NCBI GenBank assembly: GCA_014925825.1
Contig: JACGCK010000002.1
Location: 1,054,001 to 1,118,000 of the forward strand
Origin: Pholiota molesta
Taxonomy: Eukaryota > Basidiomycota > Agaricomycetes > Agaricales > Strophariaceae
DNA: 64,000 bases
Reading direction: 5' to 3'
The translations under genes were made by a program, and so were the position numbers. Shown here piece by piece: positions 10,224-20,697 of the stretch; the first letter of the stretch is position 1; every line of letters starts with the position of its first letter. The notes beneath the pieces were generated by a model that worked only from the letters and a program-made list of their open reading frames with translations, was not told the DNA's origin and searched no databases.

Positions 10224-13200
10224 ATGTCGCCGTGGACCCGCATTCTCCCGACCGTGCATTGTGACGCGGAGCCCCAGCCGTCTCTCACAAAAACGGCCCT
10301 CCAGACCGTCCGCACCGCCGTCGCTGTCCCCGAGAACGAGCTCAAGCGCTGGCGGCGCACGTTTGACGCTAACGCAAAAGTCGTCAATGGCGAGAAGTGA
10401 GTAGCAGTCACATGGGACGGTGAGAGCGCGAAGGGGCCTGGATTGCTGACTTGCGGCCTTTCCTTGCATCGTCATATTAGGTACCTCGACACAGAGAGCT
10501 TCGTAAATGCTATTGCGCCCAAGGGAGACCTCACAAGGATCGGGCGCTCGCAGTTCGCCATCCTCTTCCGCATCGCCGACACATCCCGACGTGGCTTGGT
10601 ATCATGGGAGGACTTCACCGTCTTCGAAACGTTGCTGAAGCGGCCGGACGCCGACTATTGGATGGCCTTCCAGTATTTCGACGTGTGCGTGCTCCCTGCA
10701 TGCCTATCGCACATGTTTTCTGATCTTCCGATACAGCGACCTCTCCGGATACATCGACTACAACGAGTTCAAGACCGTTTTCTCTGCCAATCTCGGTCCG
10801 GATGCGATACCCTTTGATTTTGACTGGTCCGTCGCGCCATGCCTCCCTCGCTCCCTTATCACCGCACTCACTATCTGCCTGCAGCGATTGGATAAAACTA
10901 TACCTCGGAAAGAAGAACGGCTCGCATGTGTTAGGATGTAAGGGCTTCACTGCTACCCGAGGATCGGCGCGGAGCTAACGGGCCACCGCTAGATAATGAA
11001 TTTACGCAGCTCATGAAGGGCTTGCAGGGCGAGCGGCTGCGCCAGGCCTTCAAATATCTAGATACCAACGAAGACGGATTTATAAAACCAGAGGAGTTCA
11101 AACGCATTATTCTAGTATGTCCCCTCGGTTTAATTTCGCGACGTAGAGTGAATTGATTGGTTTGGATAGGAAATTGCTGGTCATAAATTATCAGATGCTG
11201 TTATAGACCGGCTGCCCACCCTGTGCACATTGAGCCCAGGGCAGCGTATATCTTATTCGGAAGTCATTGCTTTCCATAATGTTATTAGAGGTGAGCCTTG
11301 GTGGTTCCTAGTGGATAAGAAGTCCTTTCTTATGTCTTCGCCACTTCAGAAATGGATATGGCAGAGAGGTACGTTGAATGAACTGTGCTATTCAATACCG
11401 AGATTAACCCGTTTTCCTTTCCACCAATAAGAATCATCCGAGAGGCCATTGCCAAAAGCAAGGATGGACGGATAGACCAAAACGATTTCCTCAACTATGC
11501 CGCCTCCAGCTCGCGCTACTCGCTTTTCACCCCAATGGAGGCGAACATTATCTTCCACTTTGCCGGACGCGGAATTGCCGCGCAACGTCTTAGTCTCATT
11601 GATTTTGCACAATTGTTAGATCCTAGATGGCGGGCGCCTCATGAGGACCTGGCCGAGACGAAGGCTCCTCATATTTCTTGGACTCAGAAGTTTTTGATGT
11701 CGGGTTATGGCTTTATTCAGGGTGGTAAGTGTAGAGTGCATTTTCCCAATTCCTCTATTTGACGATGGTCTGGATAGGTTTCGCTGGAGCTGTCGGTGCC
11801 ACTATTGTATACCCTATTGATATGGTCAAGGTAAGGCATTTTTGCCATCGGTGTTAATATCGTTGAACTTATATCCTGATTCGCAGACTCGGTATGTTTT
11901 ATTTCGCCAAGATTAAAGAACCGTTTTCCCATGTGTTTTCAGCATGCAAAACCAACGTACCACTGTTGTGGGTCAGATGCTCTACAAGAACAGCCTTGAT
12001 TGCGCCAAAAAGATTTTTCGTAACGAAGGCTTTCTTGGTTTCTACCGCGGTTTGGGACCACAGCTTATTGCAAGTTCCATTTTTATTTTGGTGTTTGATC
12101 ATGGTGGTAATATCGGTATATTATAGGGTGTCGCTCCTGAAAAGGCTATCAAGTTGACCGTCAATGATTTGGTGCGGGGGCGGGCGATGGATCCCGAGAC
12201 GGGGCGCATTAAGATTGGTTGGGAACTCTTTGCGGGTGGTATGGCCGGTGGATCGCAAGTGGTGGGTATATGCAATGTTTTAGCGGAATACCCTCAAGAC
12301 TAACTCCGCGCGCGTGGTAGATTTTCACTAATCCTTTGGAAATTGTGTACGTACTTCCTCAATTTACTATATTGACTTTTCTCACCCTTTTTTTTTGCAG
12401 GAAAATTCGCCTCCAGATACAAGGCGAAGCCGCCAAAGTAGAGGGTGCCATCCCCAAAGGCGCTGTGCATATCATTCGCCAGCTTGGTATCCTTGGTCTG
12501 TACAAAGGTGCCACTGCATGCCTCCTGCGCGACATTCCCTTCTCCGCCATCTATTTCACCGCCTATTCCCATCTCAGGAAGGATGTGTTCCAGGATGGCT
12601 ATAACGGAAAACAGCTTTCATTTTTGGAGACTTTGAGCGCAGCAGCAATCGCGTGAGTCTTATCTTCTATGTACATTCGGCGTGGCAGCAACCTGATGTT
12701 ATCTTGTGATGGACTGTCAGTGGTATGCCTGCGGCATACCTCACAACGCCTGCAGGTGCGTGATGATGATTTTCCCATCCAAGTTAAGCTTTCCGTGGAC
12801 TCATGGGTGCGGCGTGTTTTAGATGTCGTGAAGACAAGGTTGCAAGTCGAAGCGAGAAAAGGACAGACTCACTATGCAGGTCTCCGGGATGCGTTTGTGA
12901 AGATCTGTAAGCAGCATTACTATCATTCATTTTTTTTCCGATCGTGAGCTGATCATCTTTAAACCATCAAGATCGAGAAGAAGGATTCCGTGCTCTGTTC
13001 AAAGGAGGCCCCGCTCGAGTGATTCGAAGCAGTCCTCAATTTGGATTTACCTTGCTAGGTGAGGTGGATAGTATCAATAAATTGGCTCATTGGCTGACCG
13101 AGTGAACGATTTGTAGCCTATGAAACGCTCAAGGACGTGGTGAGTTGTGCTATTTTTAGATCCTTTGTCATTATTGACTGGGCCGCGATATGGAACTTGT

Positions 13201-13459
13201 GGTATAGTTACCCGTAAGTTTTCCTCCATCTGTATCGTTGATAAGTGACATAACCTCAGTCCTCCTGTAGTACCCTTGGCAGGACAAGCCAATCAAAATG
13301 GAGACCGCACTCACCTCTCGCCCAGACGAAATGTCGAAGATTCGTGCGCGGAATGCACTCAAGATCTTGCTCGATGTTCATGGAGACTTCGGACGCCGTG
13401 CAGCGGCATTTTCTGGTCGACAGCTATCACTGTCCAATCCAAAGTTATCTTCGTCATGA
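10224..13459 (+). CDS. AGC1: Calcium-binding mitochondrial aspartate/glutamate carrier (AGC1/aralar type)
   Basis: Inner-membrane carrier exchanging aspartate for glutamate plus H+, controlled by an N-terminal EF-hand domain. My model has 20 exons: 10224..10396, 10481..10684, 10737..10826, 10885..10937, 10993..11114, 11170..11290, 11350..11368, 11432..11724, 11778..11830, 11887..11891, 11943..12069, 12127..12261, 12321..12346, 12401..12652, 12721..12755, 12823..12906, 12972..13058, 13117..13139, 13208..13213, 13271..13459; 698 aa, all phases closing. EF hands include [11 protein letters not shown] and [13 protein letters not shown]. The three mitochondrial-carrier signatures are PIDMVKTR, NPLEIVKIR and PADVVKTR (about residues 370, 468, 568). 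Exons of 5, 6 and 19 nt and one GC-AG intron (12070..12126, donor GCAAGT) are needed or favoured. The 5-nt exon splits the invariant KTRMQ. Confidence 0.93.
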
Positions 13460-14043
13460 TTGGATCATCATCATTAGAATAGTACTTAGTTCCATCTGTA
13501 ATAGATTTATATCCGGGACGTATAGGACATGGCGTATTTTGTTACTGCTCTGTCACTCGCGAGGCTGTTCGAACCAATCAAACGAGAGTCTGGGGGACAC
13601 AAAGTTCCCTGGCGACCCATCGGTGTGCGTCACGACCGAGATCTCCTAGTGAGTAACCTTGCCCGACCCGATGGAATGTTGTTGATGCGGAAGATGATGA
13701 GGCCTGCCAATGGTTGCGATGTGGGTCACACGATGGTGACACTCAAATACTCTGTCCCTCTTGCCTCTTCTCACCCCCTTCTTCGTCTTCGTTTTCGTTC
13801 TTCCTCTCTCTCTTTTCTTTCTTTTTACACGGTGAGCTAGCCCTCTAATCCCCACATTATGCCTAATTTTTATTCATGGGTGCGCAGATAGCTCTCGAGC
13901 TTTCGTTGTCTCCGTATTCCTCGACTGCAAGACAGTGTCAACGTTAGCGTAGACCGCTTCCACCTTTCGTTCTTAATTTCGCCCAGGATTCGTATTATTT
14001 CTTGCACACTTTGCAACAGCACCCACTATCTTTTAAAGTCACG
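13460..14043. other. Intergenic region with a pyrimidine-rich promoter tract
   Basis: No convincing gene. Coding-strand C/T-rich DNA runs at about 13755-13835, dominated by TCTC, CTTC and TTTCTTT, a pattern common in promoters of highly expressed fungal genes. The secreted-protein gene starts 200 bp downstream. Short frames through the tract are low-complexity. Confidence 0.5.
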
Positions 14044-15833
14044 ATGAAGTCGATCATTTTTGGTCTTTCCCTTGTGAGCGCGGCCGTCGCCCAGGTCAGC
14101 GTGGTCGGTATGTCGATGGTCTCCGTGCCTTCGTCGTCGGCAGCTGCTTCCTCTTCTGCCTCTGCCTCTGCCTCAGGCCCTTCGGCAGGTTCTAGCTCAA
14201 GCGGCCCCGCGATCACTGCTGCGCCCACCCCCGCCCAAACCCCTGGAGGTTACGGAGGTGCCGCCCCATCCGTGCAAACGGCTGCGCCGTCGTCGAGCAA
14301 CTTCTACACCGTCATGCCCTACAGCCAGTACAGCAGTGGAGGATACAAAAGTTTGGACTGTGGTTATGGTTGGTACAAGGGGTCAGATGGTTCTTGCATG
14401 CGTGAATCTTGGGTGCGTGCTTAAAATTTTAGACTTGGAATTCGGGCTCTTATATTTTTGAATGGAATAGTATGGCACTGAAATTGTCGGCTGCTACGCT
14501 ACGACGATTATCAACGTCGAGAACAAGTGAGGGAGAATTTTTACGCCAGAGGTTTTGCAGTGACTTACTGCTTGCTTGCAATTTTCAGCATTTGCGACAG
14601 CAATAGTTACAACAACGGCTATGGCTACAACAACCAGTACAACACAGTTACAGTGACAATGACGGAGCACCAGACGTACACTCAGGTTCAGGTATGTTGT
14701 CCTTTTTTATTTATTTGGATTTCATACTGAAATTTTGCGGCGCAGACTTACACACAGACAGTCCCTACGACGATTACCATGCACGAGACAGTCACACAAA
14801 CGCAGACCGATACCATGCATGTTACCCAGGTCGTTACGTCTGTCGAGATGGTGCCCACCACCCGCGTCTGGGTCTCCACCGAAATCATTGACAACACCAA
14901 GACCGTCGACCACACTCTCACTGCTTTTGAGACTATGACGCAGACCAACGTCTACACTCAGACGCAGACACAGACCAACACTGCGACGGAGACCTTGAAG
15001 CAGACGATGACTGACTTTGTCACCCAAACGTACTTGAGCACCATCACCCAACCAGTGACATATACCAAAGTCTGGGTCTCCACTCAGGTCATTGACAACG
15101 TAAGTGGATTTTATTTTTTTCCGAAAGGCCGAAATTTGATTGCAAGGGACTTGTAGACCTTGACCGTCGAAAACACCATGACTGACACTGTCACCGACGT
15201 GATGACCTCTGTGCAAACTGCGACCGTCACTGATACCATGACCGATCGCATGACTGTCACCCAAGTCTCGACCTACGTACAGCCCACTACCGTCACTTCC
15301 GTCTGGGTGTCCACAGAGACCATCGACAACGTAAGTTTCCTGCTTTGAAGCATTTGGCCTTGTAAACTCACGAAGGAATTACAGACCAAGACTGTCGAGC
15401 ACACTATGACTTCGACTAAAATTTGGGACCAGACTCTCACCCAGACTCTCACCCAGGTCTCGACGGCCACTCAGACACAGATCGCTACGCAAACAGAGGT
15501 CTCTACCGCCACCGCCACGCAAACTGTTATCCAGACCCAGTTGTCCGACTGCCTCTACCAGGTTTGTGTACCTTACAATGCCCAATCCAAGTTGCTCTAC
15601 TGACATATTGTCCACAGTGCAAGTCCAAGTACTGGTTGACTCAAGGTAACAGCTGGAACTCGAATACCTACGCTGCGCCCGCCTCGACCACATGGGCGGC
15701 GTACTCGTCGGCGAGCACTGCTAGCAGCTCTTCAGGCAGCGGGTATTCAGGCTCGAGCAGCGGGTACTCTGGTTCCAGCAGTGGATCCTCAGGCTCGAGC
15801 GGCTCGTACGGTAGCTCCGGCTCTGGCTACTAA
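14044..15833 (+). CDS. Secreted Thr/Ser-rich repeat protein, adhesin-like
   Basis: No enzyme family recognised. Model: 14044..14412, 14471..14526, 14589..14691, 14746..15099, 15157..15330, 15385..15561, 15618..15833 (482 aa). It begins with a clear signal peptide, MKSIIFGLSLVSAAVAQ, then a Ser/Ala/Pro-rich stretch and a Cys-bearing segment (LDCGYGWYKGSDGSC, then GCYATTIINVENN). A long Thr/Val/Gln region (about residues 175-410) carries three related modules. The tail is Ser/Gly/Tyr-rich (SGSGYSGSSSGYSGSSSG). The composition predicts heavy O-glycosylation and a cell-wall or matrix role. I see no C-terminal hydrophobic GPI signal. The long pyrimidine tract upstream suggests strong expression. 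Confidence 0.8.
14866..15330 (+). repeat. Three VWVST modules with introns at module ends
   Basis: The modules are TRVWVSTEIIDN, TKVWVSTQVIDN and TSVWVSTETIDN, each followed by a T-K/L-T-V-D/E segment. The WVST codons start near 14866, 15070 and 15301, a spacing of 204-231 nt including introns. Copies 2 and 3 are each followed by an intron at exactly the codon after IDN (15100..15156 and 15331..15384). Copy 1 has no intron there. The exon-bounded unit suggests growth by exon duplication. Confidence 0.75.
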
Positions 15834-16412
15834 AGAATCGATTCTTTAGACCGTTTCCTGTCTTCTGTGCATCCTCGTACTAGTCATCATGTCGTTCACG
15901 TCGTATATCCTAGAGTTGTCTGGCCAGACTTAACCCATACCACATCCACGGACCTTTTTCATCTCTTCACATCGGACACTCTTAAAAAATCTTCGTTTCC
16001 CTTCATCGCCTTCAGCTGGAAGGTGCTATTCATATTTGGTGCCTAATACGTTTTTTCCAAGGCGTGAAATTATTTTCCCTTGTTGACAGGTTCATACGGA
16101 TTATCGCCCTCCCTCTCTCCCTACTTTCGCACTATTTATTCCTTATTTTCATCCTGCCCGTTCGGGCACTGTCTTTTCACTACTCCATCTTGGGTCATTG
16201 GGATAGTGTTGCAATGGAATGCTTTCGCAAAAACGCTATTTAATAACATAGATGGAGTTCTGTGAGCATTCTGCATTGAGAAGGCTTTGAACTGGCTTTG
16301 ATGGAACGAAACTTTGCCTCATCCATGTACAAGATGACATCATCATCTCATATATGAGTGCTGCCCACAATCTTGACTTGAGCCCGTTTCTCCCCTCCTG
16401 CCTACATTCACC
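15834..16412. other. Intergenic region
   Basis: 3' flank of the secreted protein (the palindromic AATCGATTCTTTAGA sits at the stop) and 5' flank of the thioredoxin-like gene. T-rich, with no coding exon recognised. Confidence 0.55.
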
Positions 16413-17022
16413 ATGCCTCTGTACGAAGCTGATGGATCCATTGATCCTAGAACTCTGCAAACAGTACCAGACCGCTATGTTATCTTCTACTCATCCGTTG
16501 TCGATGGCGAGATGTGGTGTCCAGTAAGCTCTTTTGATCTAACCCGGGTAGAATCGCTTGCTTTGCCTGCCACTTATTTTGCACATCTGCAGGACTGCAG
16601 GGCAGTGGAGCAGCTCGTGAAGGAAACCTTCTCGGATGAGAGCCTGTCCGGCCTTATCGTGTATGTTGGCGACAGGACACAGTGAGTCCTTTTTGGATTA
16701 TGAGTGCGGCCTCCCGGAGGCGCATTGTGACCCCGATTTAAAACAACGGCATTCGCATGCTGACGACTTCTGACATCTCGTTATCTAGGTGGAAAACGCC
16801 ATCGAATATCTACCGCCAAGAGCCATGGCACATCACCAGCGTCCCAACAATCGTCAAACAGATAGACGTGCGTTTATGCTGCTACTCCTCTGTGGTGTGA
16901 TCTGTCGCTAAGGTGGCATATTTATCATATACTTTCATTTATTCTAGGGTAAGGAGGTGGGTAGGCTTGAGGATGATACTGCGATCTTGAAAGACTTGAA
17001 GAATTTCGTAAAGTCGGGATAA
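16413..17022 (+). CDS. Thioredoxin-like protein of the TXNDC17/DUF953 family
   Basis: Cytosolic small thioredoxin-fold oxidoreductase. Model: 16413..16523, 16593..16681, 16789..16867, 16948..17022, 117 aa. The active site WCPDC is joined across the first intron (WCP|DC), preceded by FYSSVVDGEMW as in TXNDC17. Later blocks are VGDRTQWKTPSNIYR and ITSVPTIVKQID, where SVPT is the cis-Pro loop, then GKEVGRLEDD. The first intron is 69 nt, divisible by three and free of stops, so retention would insert 23 residues into the active site. Confidence 0.88.
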
Positions 17023-17209
17023 TGACATTACTCTACTGGTAGCAAGATTGTGCAAGGCAGATTGTGGAATATAGATTGCTCACTCGTTGAATAAAGATTG
17101 AGAGCGCGTCTCTTGATTACTTAGCTGTGTGATCAAATATCCTCTTCCAAGTGCGAACATTCCTTATTATCCACAGACGACACAGCTTTCTGATTTCTGA
17201 TTTCCGATT

Positions 17210-19406
17210 TCACTTTTCCCTCACGAAATCACCACTCCGGCCACCAGATTTCCGTACAACCATAATCTCCCCAATCTCCATCTCCTTACCTGCGACGGCC
17301 TTTAGCATATCCCATACAGTTAGTAAGCCCACGGACACTGCGGTCAGGGCCTCCATCTCGACCCCGGTCTTCCCTTCGCACGTCACCGTCGCCGTGCACA
17401 GAATGCTGTACCGCGCACGCGCTTCAGTCTTCGAAGCACAAGGTACAAGGCTGACCTCGATCTTCGACAGCGCGAGGGGATGGCACAGTGGAATCAGCGC
17501 CGGGGTCGCTTTGGCGCCCATGATCGCGGCGAGCTGTGCGACCGTGAGAGCGTCGCCCTTCCGCCTCGCCTTGGCGAACGCCGCGGTCTCAGAGTTTGCG
17601 TTGTCTTGCGCGCCCGCTAGTTCCGTTGGGTAGGAGGAAGTCACCAGGGCGTAGGCGCGTTCTGGGATGTAGATGCGGCCCGATGCGGTTGCGCTGCGCT
17701 TGGTTGGCTGTTTGTCACTGACGTCGACCATGGAGGCGCGCCCGTGCTCGTCGAGATGCGTCAGGCCGCTGGATGAGGTGCTATACGGCCTGAGGCTGGT
17801 TATTGGCGTATTCACAGATGGCGGAAGCAGCCAAGTGCGTCGAAACTTAGAGCTGGTACCCTTACGATTCGCATTCCTCCACGCACGATCTGTGAGAGAT
17901 CCGAAAAAGACGTTGAGAATACAGAAAAGACAGGTAAGACCTATGCTCTACATGAAGGAAACACTCATCCACCTATGAGAATCATCGGCCGGTTCGTGAC
18001 GACATCGATGTCTTGCATGCCTGCATGCTTCTCTTTCTTCCCGGATACAGCTAGGCCAATGGTCTCGAGGAGTTCAGAGTCGGATGCTCCCGCTCGCATT
18101 TTATCGCGTAGGGATACTTCGGTGGCATCGAACAAGCAGACCTGAAGAGTTTATGAGATTGGATTTTGACGTGATCATGCAGTTCATGCTTGCCTTGATC
18201 TCTCCATCCGCCGTTAGACGAAGGCGGTTGCAGGATGCGCAGAAGTGGTCCGACATGCTGGAGATGAAACCAAAGGTGCCTTTATGACCCGGTATCAGCC
18301 ACGATCGTGCAGTGTCATTAAGTTCGTCTGGCGCGCGCTGGACGGCCGGATATCGCGCTTGAATACGCCCCAGTAATTCGGACGAAGGGACCATCTTCTT
18401 CTGATCCCATTTATTCCCTATAAACACAATTCAGATTCCAATGTCAAGGTCAGCAAAATCATCCATTGAATATCTACTGACCGGTAAACGGCATGAATTC
18501 AATAAACCGAACGGATATAGGCTTATCTTTGGTCATCTCCACGAAGTCGATAACTTCTGAGTCGTTCAAGCCCTTAATGACGACAACGTTAACTTTGACT
18601 GAAGTCAGGTCTGAGGCTAGTGCAGCATCGAGGGCTTTTAACACCGCTTCGTGCCTCTTCGTCGGGTTATCAGTTCGAATTTGAAAGGATCCAGCGTGTC
18701 CAACTATACCGGATCGGGCATTACTTTGGGGAGGAGGTCCATATTAAAATTCGCCTTAAGTTCAAATGCGTGAGCCTTTTCCACAAGTTGAGGTAGGCGA
18801 CGATGGAGAGACAATCCATTACTTGTCATTCCAATCGATTGCAGGCCATATTGCCTGAGGGTATTCAATTCGGCTGGATTCGCTTATTGAATTTCCATGG
18901 AAGATAAACGGAAGGTAGTACATACTGATAATTTCCGCTATGCCCTTGCGAACCGTAGGTTCCCCTCCAGTGAGTCTGATCTTAGTGACCCCACTTTTCA
19001 CAAAGAGTGTGGCCAGGCGTAGAATCTCGTCGTTGGTAAGTAATTTGCCGTCGGAGAAAGATCGATGCCTTCACTGGGCATGCAATAGAAACCTAAGATA
19101 TGGAAGAGATTAAGCCTCAGACTGTAATGGGGGAATAGTGAGCTCACATCGTAGGTTGCATCGTTCCGTCAACGAAATCCTCAGATAGTTGTGTCGTCGA
19201 CTGAAGGAATCAACGAGATGCTTTGAGAAAGGCGCGTAGAGTCAATCTCTTGGATCTTTTCCTGTTCTCATGGTTAGCCAACACCTCTGTTGAAAGGTCA
19301 GCCATAGTGCATACCGAACGCGAATCTGAACGTTGGTTGCAGATGAACTGAGCTGGCGAATGCGAGAACTGAAGGCGGGACGAAATGTCGGCCTGATGTA
19401 TCTCAT
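17210..19406 (-). CDS. Molybdenum cofactor biosynthesis fusion protein MoaA-MoaC (MOCS1/cnxABC type), frame-broken
   Basis: Makes cyclic pyranopterin monophosphate from GTP, normally in mitochondria. The presequence-like start is [19 protein letters not shown] (ATG at 19406; an in-frame ATG lies at 19520). The MoaA half shows RCNLRCFYCMP (radical-SAM CxxxCxxC), [38 protein letters not shown], and the second cluster [16 protein letters not shown]. The MoaC half (17210..17889) has [28 protein letters not shown] and [19 protein letters not shown]. Well-supported 3' exons: 17210..17889, 17973..18141, 18194..18417, 18482 onward. Single-base losses break the MoaA frame near 19238, 19055, 18775 and 18655; the region 18703-18790 is hard to splice. 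Intron 18142..18193 is GC-AG. The surrounding residues are well conserved. Confidence 0.85.
17965..17973 (-). promoter_or_regulatory. Retained-intron Gly-Gly-stop at the MoaA/MoaC junction
   Basis: The exon ending the MoaA domain finishes ATT CTC ATA G. Splicing (intron 17890..17972) joins it in frame to the MoaC half, giving ILI-Asp-Arg-Ala. If the intron is kept, the next codons are GGT GGA TGA, so the protein ends ILIGG. A free C-terminal Gly-Gly is known to be required for MoaA/MOCS1A activity. The stop therefore sits exactly where a stand-alone active MOCS1A should end. Confidence 0.7.
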
Positions 19407-19675
19407 ATCTTGTGTGAGGTATAGTGGACGTGGATATTCAACCAGATGGAAGGAGCATCGGGGATGTCGCTGAAGCTGCCGAGCCTGTGTCAGTGTTCCA
19501 ACTTGCAATGCAGCGGCCACGCGCGGGGAACTGAATGAATGGAACCGGCTCCAGCGGTCCGTCGACCTCGCGTGACACTGTTACAGAAACGACGCGTCAC
19601 CTCCAAAGTAGCAATGCAAGTCGACGCGTAATTCTCATTCTCCCTCTTCCATATACCACATCGCATTCATCCAAT
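19407..19675. promoter_or_regulatory. Divergent promoter between MOCS1-like and PUP3 genes
   Basis: About 270 bp between the divergent starts. No TATA box stands out. A CTCTTCC pyrimidine patch lies about 30 bp before the PUP3 ATG. If the upstream in-frame ATG at 19520 is used for MOCS1, only 155 bp remain. Confidence 0.4.
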
Positions 19676-20516
19676 ATGGTGCGCTATGCTCGTCGTTCTG
19701 CTGGACTTGCGCTGATTAGAATAATAGTCTATCATGGATCATAACGGTGGCTCCGTTATAGCCATGGTCGGGAAGGAGTGTGTGGCGATTGCGTCTGACC
19801 TGAGGTGGGCAATCAGGCTTTGGGAATCTCGTCAAATTTCCAAGGGTGTGTGCTGGATACGATTTACCTTTCTGGAATGACCACAATATCTAGCGCAGAT
19901 ATTCCCTGTCACCGACCACATATATTTCGGACTCCCTGGACTCGCAACCGAGTCTATACGCTGCAAGTATCATATCCTGTCTTGAAATAACGCTTTCTAA
20001 ACGACTGATAAATGCAGACGAGACCGTATCCGTTTCCGAGTCAACATGTACACCATCAAAGAGGAGCGGAGATCGCCCCAGAAACATTCGCCCACCTTGT
20101 ATCTTCCACCTTATACGAACATCGATTCGGCCCTACTTCATCGAGCCTGTGATGGCTGGCCTCACCAAAACGCCAACAGGCGGATACAAGCCTTTCATTG
20201 CCGCGACAGATCTCATCGGATGCTTGAACTTCGCGAAGGACTTCGTCGTGGCGGGAACTGCAAGCACGAAGCTATACGGAGTTGCCGAAGGCCTTTGGGA
20301 GCCTGATTTGGAGCCTGAAGATCTGTTCGAGACGATATCGCAGACTCTGATGAACGCGGTTGATCGTGATGCATTCTCGGGCTGGGGATGCATTGTGCAT
20401 GTTATGTTGGTGGTTCTCTGCCATATTTCGAAGTACAGACTGATCTTATGAATATTTCTTTCTATAGCACGAAGGATAAGGTGGTCACTCGTACGCTGAA
20501 AGGACGGATGGATTAA
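19676..20516 (+). CDS. PUP3: 20S proteasome subunit beta-3 (PUP3), frame-broken
   Basis: Non-catalytic beta subunit of the proteasome core. The first coding exon is just the ATG (19676..19678); intron 19679..19727 follows, then SIMDHNGGSVIAMVGKECV, matching the M-SIM-NGG start of beta-3 subunits. Further blocks: GNQALGISSNFQ, IFPVTDHIYFGLPGLAT, RIRFRVNMYTIKEER, TFAHLVSSTLYE, GLTKTPTGGYKPFI, and the ending TKDKVVTRTLKGRMD (last intron 20406..20467). The frame is lost at about 19805, 19843, 19950, 20020, 20069 and 20132. Most of these are one base short in a homopolymer (for example AGGTTGGG read as AGGTGGG). Since PUP3 is essential and its residues are otherwise conserved, I read these as assembly errors. 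Confidence 0.88.
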
Positions 20517-20697
20517 TTACGCTACGCTGTTTGTTCATTTCCCTCTGTAGACTCAACTGAGCAATGTATTCTATCTCGCTAAGAAGGGCAACAAGTTCTC
20601 ACGTCTCCGATGATCATTCGCGAACCTTCTCGATTCAACCATCTTTCAACGCGACAACATCAACCATCCCACTAATTGCGCGGTGCTTACAAAAGCG

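Noticed and set aside
13565..13580. GTTCGAAC sequence resembling a tRNA B box
   Set aside because: No matching A box or cloverleaf could be formed in the surrounding 90 bases on either strand.
13529..13840. 103-codon plus-strand frame upstream of the secreted protein
   Set aside because: Runs into the pyrimidine-rich promoter tract, giving Ser/Leu/Phe low complexity; no homologous features.
17151..17633. 160-codon plus-strand frame opposite MoaC
   Set aside because: Antisense shadow; the minus strand encodes a full MoaC domain with conserved motifs.
19676..20516. PUP3 as a true pseudogene
   Set aside because: Breaks are mostly homopolymer losses with no loss of family residues or splice sites; true decay would add substitutions and stops. 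Kept as a gene with errors.
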